Shown here piece by piece: positions 34,507 through 43,130 of a DNA stretch of 64,000 nt. The notes beneath the pieces are model-generated. The model was given only the letters and a program-made list of their open reading frames with translations. It was not told the DNA's origin and made no database searches. Origin of the DNA: Clostridia bacterium (lineage in GTDB: Bacteria; Bacillota; Clostridia; Oscillospirales; CAG-272); the NCBI GenBank assembly GCA_017501545.1, contig JAFVWS010000013.1, positions 1 to 64,000 on the forward strand. Reading direction: 5' to 3'. A program made the position numbers and the translations under genes. The stretch's first letter is position 1; each line of letters starts with the position of its first letter.

Positions 34507-34735
34507 CAGTCAAAACGGGCAAAACCGAAATCACAAATTTCAGGCAAAAGGTTCTTTTCTCCCAAGAAAAACATCTTTATGAAAGAACCCATTCTCCCAC
34601 AAAGTAAAATAAGGTAAAAAGAGGTCTACTGACCTCTTTTCTTTATGTGATTTCTATAAGCGACCACTTCCTCCGACATACACAAGTATGCCTCTTTAAA
34701 AATCCCGCGCGCTTCCGTTGCTGAGAAAAAAGTGA
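34507..34735 (-). repeat. Three-stem element, copy 5 (degenerate)
   Basis: The third stem is perfect: GAAATCACA on the minus strand (34646-34654) with TGTGATTTC (34527-34535), enclosing AGAGGTC/GACCTCT and GGTTCTTT/AAAGAACC hairpins. The cap hairpin is CATAC-TTGT-GTATG, an A-U for G-C change against other copies. Core and outer helices are weaker. It lies between the MGS-like gene and array D. Confidence 0.65.
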
Positions 34736-34825
34736 AAAGTGAAAAGTGAAGAGTGAAGAGGTAAAAGTGAAGAGGTAAAAATCCCACACTAACCCTCTTA
34801 AGAAAAACAGAGGCTTTTGGGGTAA

Positions 34826-34992
34826 ATCACGCCGAAGGCGTGTATATCACCAATGCGAAGCATTGCATATCATCAAGACGCAGTCTTGCATATCATCATT
34901 GCGAAAAAATACAGCCCTTGGCTGATGATATACACCTTCGGTGGTGAGATACACACATTCGTGTGGTGATATGCCATTGCTTTTCGCAATGG
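34826..34992. repeat. Nested-hairpin array D (linker GTATATCATC)
   Basis: Linkers GTATATCACC and GCATATCATC on the left and GATGATATAC, GGTGAGATAC and GGTGATATGC on the right, as in array A. Hairpins include CACGCCGAAGGCGTG, AATGCGAAGCATT, AAGACGCAGTCTT, ACACATTCGTGT and CATTGCTTTTCGCAATG. It ends against the tRNA-Thr terminator, just as array B ends against the tRNA-Ser terminator. Confidence 0.8.
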
Positions 34993-34994
34993 AT

Positions 34995-35025
34995 AAAAAA
35001 ACGACAGGAAAAACCTGTCGTTTTT
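34995..35025 (-). terminator. tRNA-Thr terminator
   Basis: ACGACAGG/CCTGTCGT with flanking A and T runs, nearly identical to the tRNA-Ser terminator at 405-439. Confidence 0.8.
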
Positions 35026-35101
35026 TGGAGCTACTAATCGGAATCGAACCGATGACCTCATCCTTACCAAGGATGTGCTCTACCAACTGAGCCATAGTAG
35101 C
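35026..35101 (-). tRNA. tRNA-Thr (anticodon GGU)
   Basis: 76 bases on the minus strand: acceptor GCTACTA with TAGTAGC, D-arm GCTCAGTTGGTAGAGC, anticodon stem CATCC/GGATG with loop TTGGTAA (anticodon GGU), T-arm with GGTTCGATTCC, encoded CCA. Own promoter at 35114-35142. Confidence 0.95.
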
Positions 35102-35113
35102 ATTTGCGAAATT

Positions 35114-35142
35114 ATTATAACAAAAGATAGGTGGTTTGTCAA
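35114..35142 (-). promoter_or_regulatory. Promoter of tRNA-Thr
   Basis: Minus strand TTGACA (35137-35142), 17-base spacer, TATAAT (35114-35119). Confidence 0.9.
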
Positions 35143-35180
35143 GCAATTTTTTAAATTTGCATTTTTTATGCTCCTTTGCC

Positions 35181-35209
35181 TTGAATTAATACCCAAAATG
35201 AGGTAGAAT
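35181..35209 (+). promoter_or_regulatory. Promoter of the radical SAM gene
   Basis: TTGAAT (35181-35186), 17-base spacer, TAGAAT (35204-35209). Confidence 0.6.
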
Positions 35210-35250
35210 AAAATAGTAATTTGTAAATGCCTTTCATTAATTTTTAGGAG

Positions 35251-36222
35251 GTGGCACTTATTTCACAGGCTGATAAAAATCCATTTTTGTATAGCGACAC
35301 AAACAAGCGCTACCATACCTACGATTACTACCTAAAAAAGCGTTTTGGTGGCAAATGTGCAAAAATCCCACTTGATGCTGGCTTTACCTGCCCTAATATT
35401 GATGGCACGGTGTCATATGGTGGGTGTATTTACTGCTCGGGCGGAAGCTCGGCGCGTCTTTGTGGCGCAAGCGTCCCTTCCCTTTTGGAGCAATATGAAA
35501 ACGGTATCTCTGTAATGACCAAAAAATGGCAGACAAATCGCTTTATTCCCTACCTGCAAGCATACACAAATACGCACACATCCCCCGATATTTTAAGAAA
35601 AACGCTTGAGGACGTGTCTAAATTTGAGGGTGCTGTGATGGTTGATATTGCTACGCGTGCCGACTGCTTAGAGGACGAAAAAATCAAGGTACTTGACGAG
35701 ATTTCAAGACGTATTCCACTAACAATTGAGCTTGGGCTTCAAACCTCAAATGACAAAACCGCTATATTGATTAATCGCGGGCACAGCTACGCGCAGTTTG
35801 TGGACGGCTTTTATAGGCTAAGGCAGGGCGCGCCAAACGTAAAAATAGGTGTCCACATTATTAACGGCTTGCCAAATGAAGGCTATGAGGATATGATAAA
35901 AACCGCATCCTGTGTCGCTAATTTGCACCCAGATATAGTTAAAATTCACCTTCTGCACGTCATTTCGGGCACACCACTTGCCAAAATGTATAAGTGTGGC
36001 AAATATGAACCTATGGAGCGAGAGGATTACATTAGGGTCGTATGTGACCAGCTTGAAATCCTGCCTGCCGATATAGTAATTGAGCGCTTAACGGGTGACG
36101 GAATTAAAAATGAGCTTTTAGCCCCTATTTGGTCACTTAAGAAGACCACTGTTATAAATGATATAGACAAGGAGCTATTTAAAAGAAATTCTTATCAAGG
36201 CATTAAAGGAGAAACAAAATGA
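35251..36222 (+). CDS. TIGR01212-type (YhcC-like) radical SAM protein
   Basis: Up to 323 residues. The N-terminal NKRYHTYDYYLKKRFG and the cluster region GFTCPNIDGTVSYGGCIYC are typical of YhcC-like proteins, whose three cluster cysteines lie in this stretch. ELGLQTSNDKTAILINRGH and LKTTHLLHVISGT-like motifs (IVKIHLLHVISGTPL) follow. The biochemical role of the family is unsettled. The start is unclear: the only standard candidate, GTG at 35251, lies inside the AGGAGG ribosome site, while an ATT at 35260 sits at ideal spacing. The downstream gene overlaps by four bases (ATGA), so the two are coupled. Confidence 0.85.
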   Translation: MALISQADKNPFLYSDTNKRYHTYDYYLKKRFGGKCAKIPLDAGFTCPNIDGTVSYGGCIYCSGGSSARLCGASVPSLLEQYENGISVMTKKWQTNRFIPYLQAYTNTHTSPDILRKTLEDVSKFEGAVMVDIATRADCLEDEKIKVLDEISRRIPLTIELGLQTSNDKTAILINRGHSYAQFVDGFYRLRQGAPNVKIGVHIINGLPNEGYEDMIKTASCVANLHPDIVKIHLLHVISGTPLAKMYKCGKYEPMEREDYIRVVCDQLEILPADIVIERLTGDGIKNELLAPIWSLKKTTVINDIDKELFKRNSYQGIKGETK

Positions 36223-36938
36223 ACATTTTATGCATAGGAAACAGCTTTTCAGAGGACGCAACAAGATATCTACACCAAATTTCAGACGGTGAGCTTTACG
36301 TGCGCAACCTTTATATCGGTGGCTGCTCTCTTGAAAGGCATTGGAATAATATCGTAAGTGGAGCGAGTGAATACGAGTGGCAAAAGAATGGCAGAATGTT
36401 AAAAATGACGTCAATTAACGAGGCTATTACTAAGAAAAAATGGGATTTTGTAACAGTTCAACAACTTAGCCAGGACTCCGGAATGATAGACACCTATGAG
36501 CCATATCTTACTAACATCCTTAATTTTATAAAGGAAAATTGCCCTAATGCAAAAATCGCGTTTCACCGAACCTGGGCGTATGATGACAACAGCACACACG
36601 GTGGCTTTGTAAACTATGGCAATAACAGAAAGAAAATGATTGAGGAAATTATCAAGGTCACAGACTTTTATGCTAAAAAGCATTCCCTTGAGGTTATTCC
36701 TAATGGCGAGGCAATTGAAATGGCGCGCGACCTTGCCGAGTTTCAGGGTGAGCGCAATATAAATCGTGACGGCTATCACCTATCCCTTGACTATGGTAGA
36801 TATTTAGCCGGCCTTGTAATGTATGGCTTTTTCACGAAATGTGACCCGACAAGCGTCACCTATGAGCCAGAAAAAACTGACCCCGAAATAAATAAAAAGC
36901 TAAAGCAAATTGCGAAAAATCTTACATATATTAAGTAA
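36219..36938 (+). CDS. DUF4886-like SGNH-fold protein
   Basis: 239 residues. The N-terminus ILCIGNSFSEDATRYLHQI resembles block I of SGNH hydrolases with GNSFS in place of GDS, and the C-terminal RDGYHLSLDYGRYLAGLVMYG carries the DxxH of block V; VTVQQLSQDSG may hold the oxyanion region. This fits DUF4886-type proteins found in gut bacteria, probably esterases acting on polysaccharide acyl groups. No signal peptide is present. It overlaps the radical SAM gene by ATGA, although the two functions have no obvious link. Confidence 0.75.
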   Translation: MNILCIGNSFSEDATRYLHQISDGELYVRNLYIGGCSLERHWNNIVSGASEYEWQKNGRMLKMTSINEAITKKKWDFVTVQQLSQDSGMIDTYEPYLTNILNFIKENCPNAKIAFHRTWAYDDNSTHGGFVNYGNNRKKMIEEIIKVTDFYAKKHSLEVIPNGEAIEMARDLAEFQGERNINRDGYHLSLDYGRYLAGLVMYGFFTKCDPTSVTYEPEKTDPEINKKLKQIAKNLTYIK

Positions 36939-37007
36939 AGCATGTAACGCGTAGCGCGCAAAACAAGAATTTAATATTTTATTAATATTTCTATTTTATA
37001 TTATAGT

Positions 37008-37046
37008 AAAAATGCACAAATTCACGCTTGTGCATTTTCTTTTTTA
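37008..37046 (+). terminator. Terminator of the radical SAM/SGNH operon
   Basis: AATGCACAA/TTGTGCATT stem followed by TTCTTTTTT. Confidence 0.85.
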
Positions 37047-37098
37047 AGCGATTTTTTTGTGCAAAAGGTAGAAAAAGGCAATTTAAAACCCTCTGCTA

Positions 37099-37127
37099 TT
37101 TACATTAAAATTTTAAAGTGTTATAAT
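37099..37127 (+). promoter_or_regulatory. Promoter of the InlB-repeat lipoprotein gene
   Basis: TTTACA (37099-37104), 17-base spacer, TATAAT (37122-37127). Confidence 0.8.
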
Positions 37128-37194
37128 TATAAAGCAAGGTGTTGCGTCCTTTTTTGGGCGCTTCAAATATTTAGCTTTGAAAGGAAAAATCAAA

Positions 37195-38394
37195 ATGAAA
37201 AAAAGCACATTAATCAAGGTTCTTTGTATCGTTTTGGCTACTCTCTTCGCACTTTCCCTCGTTGCATGTGGCGGTGGAAATACTGAGGATGAGGGTGAAA
37301 AGGTTACAGTTTACTTTGATCCAAACGGTGGTACACTTGAAGAAGGTGTTCCAGACGAAATTCAAGTTACAGTCGGTGAAAAGATTGGTAGGCTACCAAC
37401 TCCAGTAAGACCTGGCTATGAGTTCCTTGGCTGGTACGAGGACGGAAACGAAAGATGGGAAATCACCCGTAAGGATGAGGTTGAGGACGAGATGGAGCTT
37501 GTTGCTCTTTGGTCTCCTCTTGGTGACCTCGTAACAGTTGAGTTTGCAGTTGCATCTGGCGAAACACTTAACGGCGACGTTTTGTACGTTGACATTGTTA
37601 AGGGTCAAAGAATCAACTCTGCTCTTCAAACACTTCCAACAGCTTCAAAGGATGACTACATCTTCAAGGGCTGGAAGGATGCAAGCGGCATTACAGTTAC
37701 AGTCACAACAAAGGTTGAGAGCGACTTAGTTCTTTACCCTGTTTGGGAAAGAATTGTTTACTGTCTTGACGGTACAGAAAACCACGTATGGAATGCATGG
37801 CAAGAGGCTACAGAGGCTACATGTACTGAAGACGCTAAGTCCTCAAGAGTATGTGGCGTTTGCGGTCACATTGAATATAACGTAACAGAGCCAGCTACTG
37901 GACATAAGTTCGGTCAATGGGCTACTTCTATCACAGAAAACGGTATCGTAAGAAGCCGTGTTTGCGTAGAATGTGACGAAAAGGAAGCAGATCCACTTAC
38001 AAACATCGCATACGACTCATTCAAGACACCTGTTATCGACGGCGACTGCTGGGGTGGTGACAAGGGCGCTAACCTCTTCGATGGCAACTATGCAGATAAG
38101 CCAATCGCAGCTAAGGGTACTGGTGCTTTGACTGTTACAATTGAGGCAAAAGAGGCTACATACGTTGACATTATTGCTGTTACAGGCTTTGGTTCAGCTG
38201 CTTATAACGTAATCGTTACATACGATGACGGCACACAAAAGGACCTCGGCGTTGGTGCATTTGGCTCAGGCGATAGCGCAACAAAGGCGTTTAACGTTGG
38301 CAAGGTTGTAACAAAGATTGTTGTTACACAACCATCACCATCTAACGGTACAGACTACTGGAGCGAGATTTCAATCCTTGTAGTTCCAGAATAA
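37195..38394 (+). CDS. Surface lipoprotein with InlB-type, Cys/His and discoidin-like modules
   Basis: 399 residues from the ATG at 37195 (GAAAGGA upstream; the TTG at 37177 is inside that site). The lipoprotein signal ends in LVACGGG (Cys25). Two InlB/Listeria-Bacteroides repeats follow (VYFDPNGGTLEEG...GYEFLGWYEDG and TVEFAVASGETLNG...IFKGWKD). Next is a Cys/His module (EATCTEDAKSSRVCGVCGHI, then a second half with RVCVECDEKEAD) like those in the lipoprotein at 794. The C-terminus (about 290-399) is discoidin-like. No catalytic domain is seen, so it is probably a surface binding or scaffold protein. It is encoded just upstream of a much larger lipoprotein of the same style. Confidence 0.8.
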   Translation: MKKSTLIKVLCIVLATLFALSLVACGGGNTEDEGEKVTVYFDPNGGTLEEGVPDEIQVTVGEKIGRLPTPVRPGYEFLGWYEDGNERWEITRKDEVEDEMELVALWSPLGDLVTVEFAVASGETLNGDVLYVDIVKGQRINSALQTLPTASKDDYIFKGWKDASGITVTVTTKVESDLVLYPVWERIVYCLDGTENHVWNAWQEATEATCTEDAKSSRVCGVCGHIEYNVTEPATGHKFGQWATSITENGIVRSRVCVECDEKEADPLTNIAYDSFKTPVIDGDCWGGDKGANLFDGNYADKPIAAKGTGALTVTIEAKEATYVDIIAVTGFGSAAYNVIVTYDDGTQKDLGVGAFGSGDSATKAFNVGKVVTKIVVTQPSPSNGTDYWSEISILVVPE

Positions 38395-38406
38395 TCTACC
38401 TATTAT

Positions 38407-38441
38407 GTTCCCTCGAAAAATATTTTTCGGGGGAACTTTTT
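38407..38441 (+). terminator. Terminator between the two repeat lipoprotein genes
   Basis: GTTCCC/GGGAAC with an inner CGAAAAATATTTTTCG stem, then TTTTT. The next gene has no clear separate promoter, so read-through is possible. Confidence 0.75.
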
Positions 38442-38495
38442 AAACACTTGCAAAATGCTTAAGGATTTATTCCTAAAGCAAACAAAGGAGAAAAA

Positions 38496-41400
38496 ATGAA
38501 AAAGAAATTACTTGTTCTTCTCTTAATCGTTGTTTGTTTAATTTCCGTATTCGCACTTGCATCCTGTGACGGTGGTGATAGTGACGATGGACGTCCATCC
38601 TACACAGTTACCTTTGACCCGGCTGGTGGCACGTTTGACGGTGAATTAACAATTCAGGTTAAGGAAGGCGATAAAATTCCTGAGCCTGCAAAGCCTGTAT
38701 TCGACGGAAGAATCTTCTCCGGCTGGTATTCAGGCAAAAGCTCAAGCTCCAGATGGAACTTTGAGGAGGACGTTGTTACCTCTGACGTAACTCTTAAGGC
38801 ATGGTACGCAGGTGGCGTAGGCTGTGCGCACGAGGTTACAGTTCCTGTTCCTGAAAAATCAACTGCCGCTACCTGTGATAAGGGCGGTAAGGAATACGTA
38901 AAATGTACAAAATGTGGTCTTACCACGTTTACAAATATTCCAAAGCTCGGCCACGACCTTGTAACTGAGGTTATTGAGGTTACATGTGCAACTGACGGTT
39001 ATACACACGTTTACTGCACACGCCCAGGATGTGACGAGGATAGAACTCATACAGTAATCCCTGCAACGGGTGACCACCAATGGGGAGATGAATTCGTAAC
39101 ACTTATTGAGCCAACCATGTACGTTGGTGGTAAGGAAGCGAAATTCTGTACGGTTTGTGGTGGACAACAGATATTCCCTATTGACTCTCTTGCTGAGCTT
39201 GAGGATCTTCTTTGGGACCTTGACATCGGTAACTACAAATATACCGGTGGTAAATACACAAACGCTTCATTCGTTGATATAGCAAAGAACGCAGGTATCT
39301 CTGCTTCAACATACTACACCGTTTGCGTTGCTAAAAACGCAATCGACGGCTCGGCAAACACCTTCTGGTGTGCTGACACACTTGCTGATGGCGCTAACTT
39401 TGAGGGCGATGAGCTTACTCTCTCATTCGCACAAGAGTTTGACGTTGGTATGGTTAAAATAATTGTTCCTCACTACTCTGCTTGGGCTCTTGGTGACGAA
39501 TGCTACGTTTCCTACGACCTTGAGGCAAAAATTAACGGTGAGTGGCAAAAGGTTGGCGAGTTAAGCGATAAAAACGCAACTCCTGCCGGCATTAGCGGCG
39601 CTATAATTTACGAGTTTGACGCTCCTGTTACGACAGATGCAATGCGTTTGGTTGTTAGCCACTCCACAAGAAACACACCTGCTATGATTTACGAGATTGA
39701 AATTATGGCTGCTGTTAATAAGACAGAGCGTGTTGCAATGGACCTTATAAACTCTGCAATAGTTTCATCCTCAGGTAAATATAACTCATGGGCAACCGGT
39801 ACTGAAACACTTATGGACGGCTCACACGATACCGGCTGGTACACAAACAAAACCGGCGATATCTATGCAACCCTTTCATTCTCTGATGATTTATTTGTAA
39901 CAGCAGTACAATTCTCTGTTGCTCCTAATACAAATAAGGAATACACAATTTACTATCTTGATGAAAATGGCGAATGGGTAAGCGCTTGTCACTATAAGCT
40001 TATGGTAGGCAATAAGATTACAACCGATGGTGACTCAAATGGCGACGGTGTTGCGGACGGCTCAGTTGTTGAAATAAACGGCAAAAAGAGAGTAATCTTT
40101 ACATGCGATATTGCTAAGTTCACAAGCGGTGTTAAGCTTACAATCGATGTTCCTGGTCCTAACTGGGAAAGCTACGTTTACGAGTTTGTTCCTTATACAG
40201 CAATAGAGCAAGCTGTTATCAGCTCTCCAGAAAACCCAGATGGTATAGAGTCATACTCTGGCTGTGCGCACAACTCCTTTAAGACAATTGAGACTGTTCT
40301 TCCAACATGCTCAAGCGCTGGCTACACAGTTATGGAATGCTACGCATGTGGCTTTAGATGTTCAACTGATGCAGTTGACGCATACGGTCACCTTTGGGGC
40401 GAGTATGAAATTCTAACAGCTGCCGAGGGAACTCTTGCAGGCACAAAGCACTCAGTATGCCAAAAGCCAGAGTGCGATGCTGAAAGAATTACTAACTACT
40501 ATAACGACTTTGCAGATCCAAAAATCACAACCTATAGATATAATGCTCCTGCTGCATGGGCACAAACCCTTGACGACGGTAACTATCTTGGCACTTATGA
40601 ATGGCTAATTCCTAAGCTTCAAGAAAGAGGCTGGAAGGCATCAATTATGCTTTCTATCACCTTCTCTGACATTTACGTTGACTTATGGCAAGAACATTTT
40701 GCCACAGGCGTTTTAGACCTTGGCTCACACTCATATACTCACGGTGGCTACTACTCAGGCGTTATCAGTGAAAATTCACTTCTTAGCGACGTTGTAAACG
40801 CACACTACTGGTTTATGAACAAGTATGCAGGTCAAAGAATTCTTACATTTGCAACACCAAACGGTCAAACATCTGTTGGCACTTCAGAGTACGTAACAGG
40901 TATTATGGCTTCTGCACGTAATGGTGGTAACTCTAAGTACTTCTACAATATAATTGATGAGCTTAAAACAAACGGCTACGGTCAATCTGCATACGTTGGC
41001 TCAATTACAGTTGATGAGGAAACTGGCGAGGTATTATTTACTCAGGCTACAAACAAGGACGGCTCTCTTGTATGGGTTACAAACAGACGTGCCTTCGGTA
41101 ATATGAACTCATATATTTCAAAGGCTGACCAAACTGAGGGTCCATTCATCTTTGCAAAGGCTGACAACACCTTCGCTGTTCAGTATAAGAAGGTAACACA
41201 AGCTCCAGTTATTGACGAAGCAACTGGTGAGCAGGCTGTTGACGAAAACGGAAATCTCCTTTGGGAAACATTAAAGGAGCCTATCTACGAGGAGACAAGT
41301 GGTGGCTACGACGTTGACCAAAACGGCTCTTACACCTTCAACGAAAAGGGTGGCACACACGTAATTCTTAAGTCCCCTATGGGCACTTACTTCTACGTTG

Positions 41401-42071
41401 AAAAAGAAGCTGCAAACGTTAACTACGTTTACGACAAGGATGCAAATCGCCTTGTAGCTAAGGAAAGAAGTGAGGGAACATACGTATTCTACGAGACAAA
41501 GGATTCAAATGGCAAGCAAACAGACGCTTACTTTAAGTGGGTTGAGCTTGGCTCATACGACTACCAAAACGGTGAGTACGTATTCCGTGAGGACAATAAT
41601 GGCGCATATAAGCTAAACCACACAGCCCTTGGCTCATATGAAAAGGGTATTAACGAAATTTTATCAGTTGGCGGTATGACAGTTGAGTGTCTACACGAAA
41701 TTGGCAACGGTGGTACAATTTGGTCCACATACGCTTCTACCAACTCTAAGTTTGAATACCTTGACCAAACAGGCATTTGGGTATGCTCTTACACTGAGCT
41801 TGTTCAATATATGAAGGAGCAATTAAGCGCAACTCTTACACTTGTTGAAAGAACTGATTCATCTGTTACACTTAACCTAACCGACACTCTCGACGACTAC
41901 ATGTATAACCTCCCACTTACAATTGAGGTTGACGTTGACGACTCTTGGACAGCTGACAATATCACAGCTACACAAGACGGAAACGAGCTTGAGTTCTTCG
42001 TAGAAAACGGCTTTGTTTACGTTGATGCAGTTCCTGACCAAGGAAACATTGTTATCTCATACATTGGCTAA
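38496..42071 (+). CDS. Large surface lipoprotein with deacetylase-like domain
   Basis: 1,191 residues; AAAGGAG precedes the ATG. Lipoprotein signal to Cys24 (LASC), one InlB-type repeat (TFDPAGGTFDGEL...IFSGWYSG), Cys/His repeats (about 113-230), two discoidin-like sandwiches (about 240-420 and 430-590), another Cys/His repeat near 605, then a polysaccharide-deacetylase-like region (about 690-820). The latter has TLDDGNY in place of TFDDG and LGSHSYTHGG, matching the metal-binding HxxxH of NodB enzymes. A long variable C-terminal region ends without an anchor. It plausibly modifies or hydrolyses surface or plant polysaccharide; the altered first motif leaves activity uncertain. Confidence 0.8.
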   Translation: MKKKLLVLLLIVVCLISVFALASCDGGDSDDGRPSYTVTFDPAGGTFDGELTIQVKEGDKIPEPAKPVFDGRIFSGWYSGKSSSSRWNFEEDVVTSDVTLKAWYAGGVGCAHEVTVPVPEKSTAATCDKGGKEYVKCTKCGLTTFTNIPKLGHDLVTEVIEVTCATDGYTHVYCTRPGCDEDRTHTVIPATGDHQWGDEFVTLIEPTMYVGGKEAKFCTVCGGQQIFPIDSLAELEDLLWDLDIGNYKYTGGKYTNASFVDIAKNAGISASTYYTVCVAKNAIDGSANTFWCADTLADGANFEGDELTLSFAQEFDVGMVKIIVPHYSAWALGDECYVSYDLEAKINGEWQKVGELSDKNATPAGISGAIIYEFDAPVTTDAMRLVVSHSTRNTPAMIYEIEIMAAVNKTERVAMDLINSAIVSSSGKYNSWATGTETLMDGSHDTGWYTNKTGDIYATLSFSDDLFVTAVQFSVAPNTNKEYTIYYLDENGEWVSACHYKLMVGNKITTDGDSNGDGVADGSVVEINGKKRVIFTCDIAKFTSGVKLTIDVPGPNWESYVYEFVPYTAIEQAVISSPENPDGIESYSGCAHNSFKTIETVLPTCSSAGYTVMECYACGFRCSTDAVDAYGHLWGEYEILTAAEGTLAGTKHSVCQKPECDAERITNYYNDFADPKITTYRYNAPAAWAQTLDDGNYLGTYEWLIPKLQERGWKASIMLSITFSDIYVDLWQEHFATGVLDLGSHSYTHGGYYSGVISENSLLSDVVNAHYWFMNKYAGQRILTFATPNGQTSVGTSEYVTGIMASARNGGNSKYFYNIIDELKTNGYGQSAYVGSITVDEETGEVLFTQATNKDGSLVWVTNRRAFGNMNSYISKADQTEGPFIFAKADNTFAVQYKKVTQAPVIDEATGEQAVDENGNLLWETLKEPIYEETSGGYDVDQNGSYTFNEKGGTHVILKSPMGTYFYVEKEAANVNYVYDKDANRLVAKERSEGTYVFYETKDSNGKQTDAYFKWVELGSYDYQNGEYVFREDNNGAYKLNHTALGSYEKGINEILSVGGMTVECLHEIGNGGTIWSTYASTNSKFEYLDQTGIWVCSYTELVQYMKEQLSATLTLVERTDSSVTLNLTDTLDDYMYNLPLTIEVDVDDSWTADNITATQDGNELEFFVENGFVYVDAVPDQGNIVISYIG

Positions 42072-42076
42072 TAAAT

Positions 42077-42108
42077 AATAAAAAGCACCCTTTTTGGGGT
42101 GCTTTTTT
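42077..42108. terminator. Bidirectional terminator between convergent genes
   Basis: AAAAAGCACCC/GGGGTGCTTTTT stem with T and A runs on either side; serves the plus lipoprotein gene and possibly the minus gene ending at 42108. Confidence 0.8.
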
Positions 42109-43025
42109 TATGACATTGTTTCAAGTAGAGTGTCGATTTTTTCTTCCTCTATTTTATCAAGCTCGGCATTCATACGGCAGTAAAGCTTAATACATTTTTC
42201 GCGCTTTTCGCAACCTTCGCATCTTTGCGCCCTTACTCTCATTCTATCTAAAATATCAAGAGGATAAAGTCCCTCATCGCCATTTGATTTCTTTTTCTTA
42301 CCCTGTGACTCTATTCTATGGTCGCGCAAAACAAGATTAATTGCGTCGCTTAGCTTGCTTGCCCTTTGGTCATCAATTACTGTTATAATGCCATCAAGCC
42401 TTGTATAGTATTTTTTTGCAATAACACCTGCGTTTTCCTTAAAAAAGTCCTCACACGTGTCTATTTTATATGATGCCTTGGCAATTTTTTTGTCGTATTC
42501 CTCTGAAAGAAGCTGTGATTCCTGCTCGTATTTTTTGATTAGGTCAGGCAAGATGCTTTCGTTAAATTCCTCATTTTCTTTTTTAATTCTGCACCTTCTT
42601 TTATAGCTGTGCTTAGCGATAAATGAGTAAATAAATTCAACAATTAATAGTGAGGCAAAAAATGCAATTCCCATCGTGCCCATGCCACTTATCAAAAGCG
42701 CTATAATCGAAAAGACGATTACTATTATTGTCACCGCCAAGACCTCGGGCAACAGCTTTCCTATAATCCAAATAATAATGAAGGCAAAAAATCCCGAGAC
42801 GCATATTGCCACACAAAGAAGCATTAAAATTAAAAGCGCAAATCTAATTGGAGATGAATCAAACGGCTCCTTAACAGCTCGTGCTGGACGGGGCTGTGGC
42901 TTGTGTAGACGCAAGCCTATATATTCTTCCTTAGTGGTTAAAATATCCTTGTGCGCACTTTTGTACTCGTTTCTTGCATCACGCAGGCTAACAAGCTTTT
43001 TTTGCGTTTCAAAAATATCAGCCAT
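42108..43025 (-). CDS. Coiled-coil membrane protein with Cys-rich tail, unknown function
   Basis: 305 residues. A helical N-terminus (FETQKKLVSLRDARNEYKS) is followed by a proline/basic linker, three hydrophobic helices (about 60-150), a long predicted coiled coil (RRCRIKKENEEFNESILPDLIKKYEQES and on), and a C-terminal cluster RAQRCEGCEKREKCIKLYC that could bind metal. GGAGGGGGAG precedes the ATG. It has its own consensus promoter. No known family is recognised. Confidence 0.75.
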   Translation of the reverse strand: MADIFETQKKLVSLRDARNEYKSAHKDILTTKEEYIGLRLHKPQPRPARAVKEPFDSSPIRFALLILMLLCVAICVSGFFAFIIIWIIGKLLPEVLAVTIIVIVFSIIALLISGMGTMGIAFFASLLIVEFIYSFIAKHSYKRRCRIKKENEEFNESILPDLIKKYEQESQLLSEEYDKKIAKASYKIDTCEDFFKENAGVIAKKYYTRLDGIITVIDDQRASKLSDAINLVLRDHRIESQGKKKKSNGDEGLYPLDILDRMRVRAQRCEGCEKREKCIKLYCRMNAELDKIEEEKIDTLLETMS

Positions 43026-43064
43026 TTCTCCCCCTCCTTTTTTTAATTTTCTTCTTATTAAAAT

Positions 43065-43093
43065 ATTATATCACCCTAATATTTTATTGTCAA
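43065..43093 (-). promoter_or_regulatory. Promoter of the coiled-coil membrane protein gene
   Basis: Minus strand TTGACA (43088-43093), 17-base spacer, TATAAT (43065-43070). Confidence 0.9.
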
Positions 43094-43101
43094 TATCAAT
43101 T

Positions 43102-43130
43102 AAAAAAGACCTCTTTCGAGGTCTTTTTTA
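43102..43130 (-). terminator. Terminator after pgsA
   Basis: AAAAGACCT/AGGTCTTTT stem, six T on the minus strand, one base past the pgsA stop codon. Probably ends the dnaA-to-pgsA block. Confidence 0.9.

Noticed and set aside
34847..35146. Open frames antisense to and across tRNA-Thr
   Set aside because: They read through the tRNA gene, its terminator and array D.
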